From: UBA11889 sp002313255
GTDB taxonomy: Bacteria > Pseudomonadota > Gammaproteobacteria > Pseudomonadales > Azotimanducaceae
Assembly (NCBI GenBank): GCA_913045265.1
Contig: CAJWQX010000060.1
Location: 1-16,243 of the forward strand
Length of the DNA stretch: 16,243 nucleotides
Direction of reading: 5' to 3'
The notes beneath the pieces are model-generated. The model did no database searches and had not been told where the DNA came from. It saw only the letters and a program-made list of their open reading frames with translations. Made by a program: the position numbers and the translations under genes. This document shows, piece after piece, positions 13,276 to 16,243 of the stretch. Each line of letters opens with the position of its first letter. Position 1 is the stretch's first letter.

Positions 13276-16243
13276 ATGGCTCACGAAGTGTCAGATATCG
13301 CGCCGTTTAAACGCGTTTTTATTGCGAATCGCGGTGAAATCGCGATTCGGATTGCGAAGGCGGCAACGACGCTCGGGATGGAGTCGGTGGGTGTGTACGC
13401 AGCGGTGGATGCTGGGTCACTCCACACGCGCTACACCACGGAAAATAAGGAAATTGGAAGTTCGGCTGGCGATCAAGCCGACCCAGTTAGCGCTTACTTG
13501 GACATCGAAGCACTCGTTGATGCAGCCAAGGCGACCCGGTGTGATTGCGTTCACCCTGGATATGGGTTTCTTTCTGAGAACGCAGAGTTCGCGAGCCGAT
13601 GTGAAGCGGAAGGTGTCACCTTCATTGGCCCCTCACCCGAGGCGCTGATGCTATTTGGTGACAAAGTACGTGCTCGCGCGTTGGCTAAGTCGATAGATAT
13701 TACGGTCGTTGATGGAAGCGAAGAGCTTGTCGAAAGTGCAACAGAAGCCCAACAATTAGCGCGGGAGATAGGCTATCCCGTCATGCTCAAGGCGGCGGCT
13801 GGTGGCGGCGGACGCGGCATGCGTTTTGTCGAGAAGGAAGCGGAAATGTCGGATGCGTTCGAGCGCTGTCAAAGCGAGGCGAACGCAGCATTCGCTAACC
13901 CCTCTTTGTTTCTTGAGAAACGGATCTCTAATCCGCGTCACATCGAGGTGCAGGTGTTGGGTGATTCCAAGGGAAATCTCGTCCATCTGCACGAACGCGA
14001 TTGCTCGGTACAACTTCGCAATCAAAAGGTAATCGAAATTGCGCCTGCGCCGGATCTCGAACCAGCGCTTCGCGAACGTATTCTCATCGATGCGATCAAA
14101 CTCGCTGGGGCAGGTAACTATACGAATGCGGGGACGTTCGAGTTCCTGGTCGTGCCCGAGACAGAAGAATACTTCTTTATCGAATGTAATCCGCGCATTC
14201 AAGTTGAGCACACGGTCACGGAACAGGTGACAGGCATTGATTTAGTGGAAGCGCAGTTCCGGCTAGCGGCGGGAGATTCGCTTGCTGCGATGGGTCTCGC
14301 TACGCAACAGGAGGTGGGCCCCCCAAACGGTTTTGCGGTTCAGGCGCGCGTCGTCGTGACAAGCCCGGGAACCATTACTGCCTATAAAGAACCGTCAGGG
14401 GTCGGGTTGCGGGTCGATTCGAGCGGCTATCAGGGATACTCCGTACGCTCCCAATTTGACCCGCTATTGGCCAAGGTGATTGGTTCGTCGAATGGCGCGG
14501 GCTCGTACCCGAAGGCGTTGGCTCGCACGCTCCACGCGTTGCAAGAATTTCATATCGGTGGCGTTGGAAACAATTTGCAGCAGTTGGTCGCCATCCTATC
14601 CCACGAGACTGTTCGGGCAGGTGATGCAAGAACGACATTGCTGGACGACGAGCCCAATCTCAGACCTACAATTGGTGCGTCGATGAGTCCGGCGCTGGCC
14701 CTTTTTGAATCCAAGGTAATGCAATCGAACTTTACCTCTTCGACTGAAACAACCGCGATCGCAACGCCTATGCTGGATCTCGACATCCCTGAAGGTGGAC
14801 TGACGGTCACCAGCACGATTGCCGGTAACGTCGTCGAAGTCTCGGTGGGTGTTGGTGATCGTGTGGTTGTGGGGGAAGCACTTTTCGTCCTGAGCGCCAT
14901 GAAGATGGAAACAATGATCACGGCCCCGTGTGATGGCGTCGTGGAAGGCATTCAACCGCTTAGCCCCGGCGATGTTGTTGCTGCAGACCAAACAGTCGCG
15001 GTGATCACGCCAGCTGTTGGATCAGCGAGCACTCGGATGCGACCGCGCGATCGCGCCGACGAAACATGGGCGCCCGTGCTCGAGGCGATCGACACCCTGC
15101 AGGCGCTTGCGACAGAACGACTTGCCCCCGGGTCGGAAGACCCCGGCGTGGTGCGACAACGTAGCCGGGGCAAATTGACGTGCAGAGAACGCATCACGCT
15201 ACTCCTTGACGATGATTCGTTCCGCGAAGTTGGAAGCGTCGCTGGGTTTGCGTCGTACGATGATGAAGGCGAGATCGTAGATTTCACGCCCGCGAACCAT
15301 GTCGGTGGTTGGGGCAAGATCCACGGACGCACCGCCATCGTTTGTGCAGACGACTTTACGTCACGCGGTGGTCATGCAGATGGAGCGATCGGTGCGAAGA
15401 GCGGTTATCTCGATCGCCTTTCGTTGGAAATGCGTTCGCCGTCGGTACGCTTGCTCGACGGTTCCTCGGGCGGTGGTAGTGTTGCTGCGATGGTGCCTGC
15501 CCAGAAGAAAGAGGGTGAAAGCACTGCCAAGGAAAGCAGAGGAGCGATCAAAGCTGGTCGTCCGAGGGTATCGGGTGGCGGCGGCTCGTATCTCCCCGGA
15601 CATCTCGGCAGCACCATGTACGCGGAACAATTAAGCACGGTCCCCGTCGTCAACATGTTGCTTGGCAGCGTGGTTGGGATCGGCGCCGCGAAAGCGGTTC
15701 TCGGGCACTTTTCAGTCATGGTTCGCGACATCGCGCAATTGTTTGTCGCAGGACCTCCGGTAGTGAGTCACGCGATGGGATACGAGATTACCAAGGAAGA
15801 GCTCGGTGGTTGGCATATCCACTGTACCAACGGTTCCGTCGACAATTTGGCGGAAACGGAGGACGAGGCCGCGCATATGACGCGGACGTTTCTTTCTTAC
15901 CTGCCGACGAGTGTCTACGAACCACCGCCAGTCTTACCGCCTAATCCAAACGATCCACCCGATCGACGCGACGAAGAGTTGTTTAGACTTGTTCCACGTA
16001 AGCGGACCATGACATTCGATATCCGAAAAGCCATTACATTGATGGCCGACATCGATTCATTTTTTGAGATTGGGCCACTCTGGGCCACAGATCAGGTCAC
16101 GGGATTCGTTCGATTTAACGGATACCCGTTGGGCGTCATCGCCTCGGACAGTCAACACGCCAATGGCGGTTCGCTCACGGCTGACGGCTGTATCAAACTC
16201 AAACGACATCTCGACTTGTGTGACTTATTTCATTTGCCGTTGC
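13276..16243 (+). CDS. Single-chain biotin-dependent acyl-CoA carboxylase (BC-BCCP-CT fusion), 3' end outside window
   Basis: From ATG 13276, 989 codons are open to the window edge. Residues about 13-450 are biotin carboxylase: RVFIANRGEIAIRIAKA, HPGYGFLSENAEFA (93-106), ATP-grasp loop GGGGRGM (176-182), Lys251, and ECNPRIQVEHTVTE (303-316) with the catalytic Glu, Asn and Arg. Residues about 500-565 are the biotin carrier, with AMKME and biotinyl Lys543. From about 595 the carboxyltransferase begins: GVVRQRSRGKLTCRERI, VGGWGKIHGRTAIVCADDFT, RGGHADGAIG, LLDGSSGGGS, then the start of the C-terminal half. This order on one chain matches the long-chain acyl-CoA carboxylases. ATP and bicarbonate carboxylate biotin, which carboxylates an acyl-CoA. 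Two oddities: His of the usual QRRHQK motif is Asn249, and the segment normally reading RxNAEDPxxFxPSPG is shortened to RVVVTSPG. The chain-length preference cannot be read here. It is divergent from the PhyH unit. Confidence 0.93.
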   Translation, partial: MAHEVSDIAPFKRVFIANRGEIAIRIAKAATTLGMESVGVYAAVDAGSLHTRYTTENKEIGSSAGDQADPVSAYLDIEALVDAAKATRCDCVHPGYGFLSENAEFASRCEAEGVTFIGPSPEALMLFGDKVRARALAKSIDITVVDGSEELVESATEAQQLAREIGYPVMLKAAAGGGGRGMRFVEKEAEMSDAFERCQSEANAAFANPSLFLEKRISNPRHIEVQVLGDSKGNLVHLHERDCSVQLRNQKVIEIAPAPDLEPALRERILIDAIKLAGAGNYTNAGTFEFLVVPETEEYFFIECNPRIQVEHTVTEQVTGIDLVEAQFRLAAGDSLAAMGLATQQEVGPPNGFAVQARVVVTSPGTITAYKEPSGVGLRVDSSGYQGYSVRSQFDPLLAKVIGSSNGAGSYPKALARTLHALQEFHIGGVGNNLQQLVAILSHETVRAGDARTTLLDDEPNLRPTIGASMSPALALFESKVMQSNFTSSTETTAIATPMLDLDIPEGGLTVTSTIAGNVVEVSVGVGDRVVVGEALFVLSAMKMETMITAPCDGVVEGIQPLSPGDVVAADQTVAVITPAVGSASTRMRPRDRADETWAPVLEAIDTLQALATERLAPGSEDPGVVRQRSRGKLTCRERITLLLDDDSFREVGSVAGFASYDDEGEIVDFTPANHVGGWGKIHGRTAIVCADDFTSRGGHADGAIGAKSGYLDRLSLEMRSPSVRLLDGSSGGGSVAAMVPAQKKEGESTAKESRGAIKAGRPRVSGGGGSYLPGHLGSTMYAEQLSTVPVVNMLLGSVVGIGAAKAVLGHFSVMVRDIAQLFVAGPPVVSHAMGYEITKEELGGWHIHCTNGSVDNLAETEDEAAHMTRTFLSYLPTSVYEPPPVLPPNPNDPPDRRDEELFRLVPRKRTMTFDIRKAITLMADIDSFFEIGPLWATDQVTGFVRFNGYPLGVIASDSQHANGGSLTADGCIKLKRHLDLCDLFHLPL

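Noticed and set aside
13271..13648. Plus-strand 125-codon frame starting at ATG 13271
   Set aside because: It is a different frame from the carboxylase, Arg-rich, and its start is only one base from the Shine-Dalgarno sequence.
13756..14211. Minus-strand 151-codon frame antisense to the biotin carboxylase domain
   Set aside because: The plus frame contains a complete run of biotin carboxylase motifs; the antisense frame is a by-product.

Overview
The window reads as an accessory, enzyme-rich stretch of a bacterial chromosome of moderate GC content (mid-50s % by eye, not counted). Gene families, Shine-Dalgarno sequences and compact spacing are bacterial. A marine or soil proteobacterium is my best guess, but there is no rRNA or other phylogenetic marker, so lineage is open. 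I found no tRNA, rRNA, CRISPR array or intact insertion sequence.

Layout: (1) 1-297, minus: the 5' end of a dikinase-type (ATP-grasp) phosphotransferase, cut by the window edge. (2) 298-545: an AT-rich non-coding stretch with several dyads. (3) 546-1772, plus: an intact frame related to DDE transposases whose catalytic acids appear to be lost. (4) 1955-8551, minus: five genes in transcription order, namely a flavin monooxygenase of Baeyer-Villiger type, a two-domain rhodanese, a cupin, a DUF4019 protein (coupled to the cupin by a one-base overlap) and a full-length dikinase-type phosphotransferase paralogous to the partial gene at the left edge. (5) 8819-10099, plus: a phytanoyl-CoA dioxygenase-like (PhyH) Fe(II)/2-oxoglutarate oxygenase, divergent from the monooxygenase. 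(6) 10126-13246, minus: a SAM methyltransferase and two further, mutually dissimilar PhyH proteins. (7) 13276 to the right edge, plus: a single-chain biotin-dependent acyl-CoA carboxylase (biotin carboxylase, biotin carrier, carboxyltransferase), at least 989 residues and open at the window end.

Taken together, three Fe/2OG hydroxylases, an FAD/NADPH monooxygenase, a methyltransferase, a cupin, a sulfurtransferase, two ATP-dependent phosphotransferases and an acyl-CoA carboxylase look like an oxidative pathway for a small organic molecule, catabolic or biosynthetic, feeding or drawing on acyl-CoA chemistry. No transporter, thiolase or regulator in the window fixes the substrate, so the pathway is an inference from neighbourhood. 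The main points for follow-up are the catalytically degenerate transposase-like protein between two phosphotransferase paralogues, the missing canonical start of the PhyH gene at 8819, the palindrome plus TATAAT element in the divergent control region, and the variant biotin carboxylase part of the fused carboxylase.
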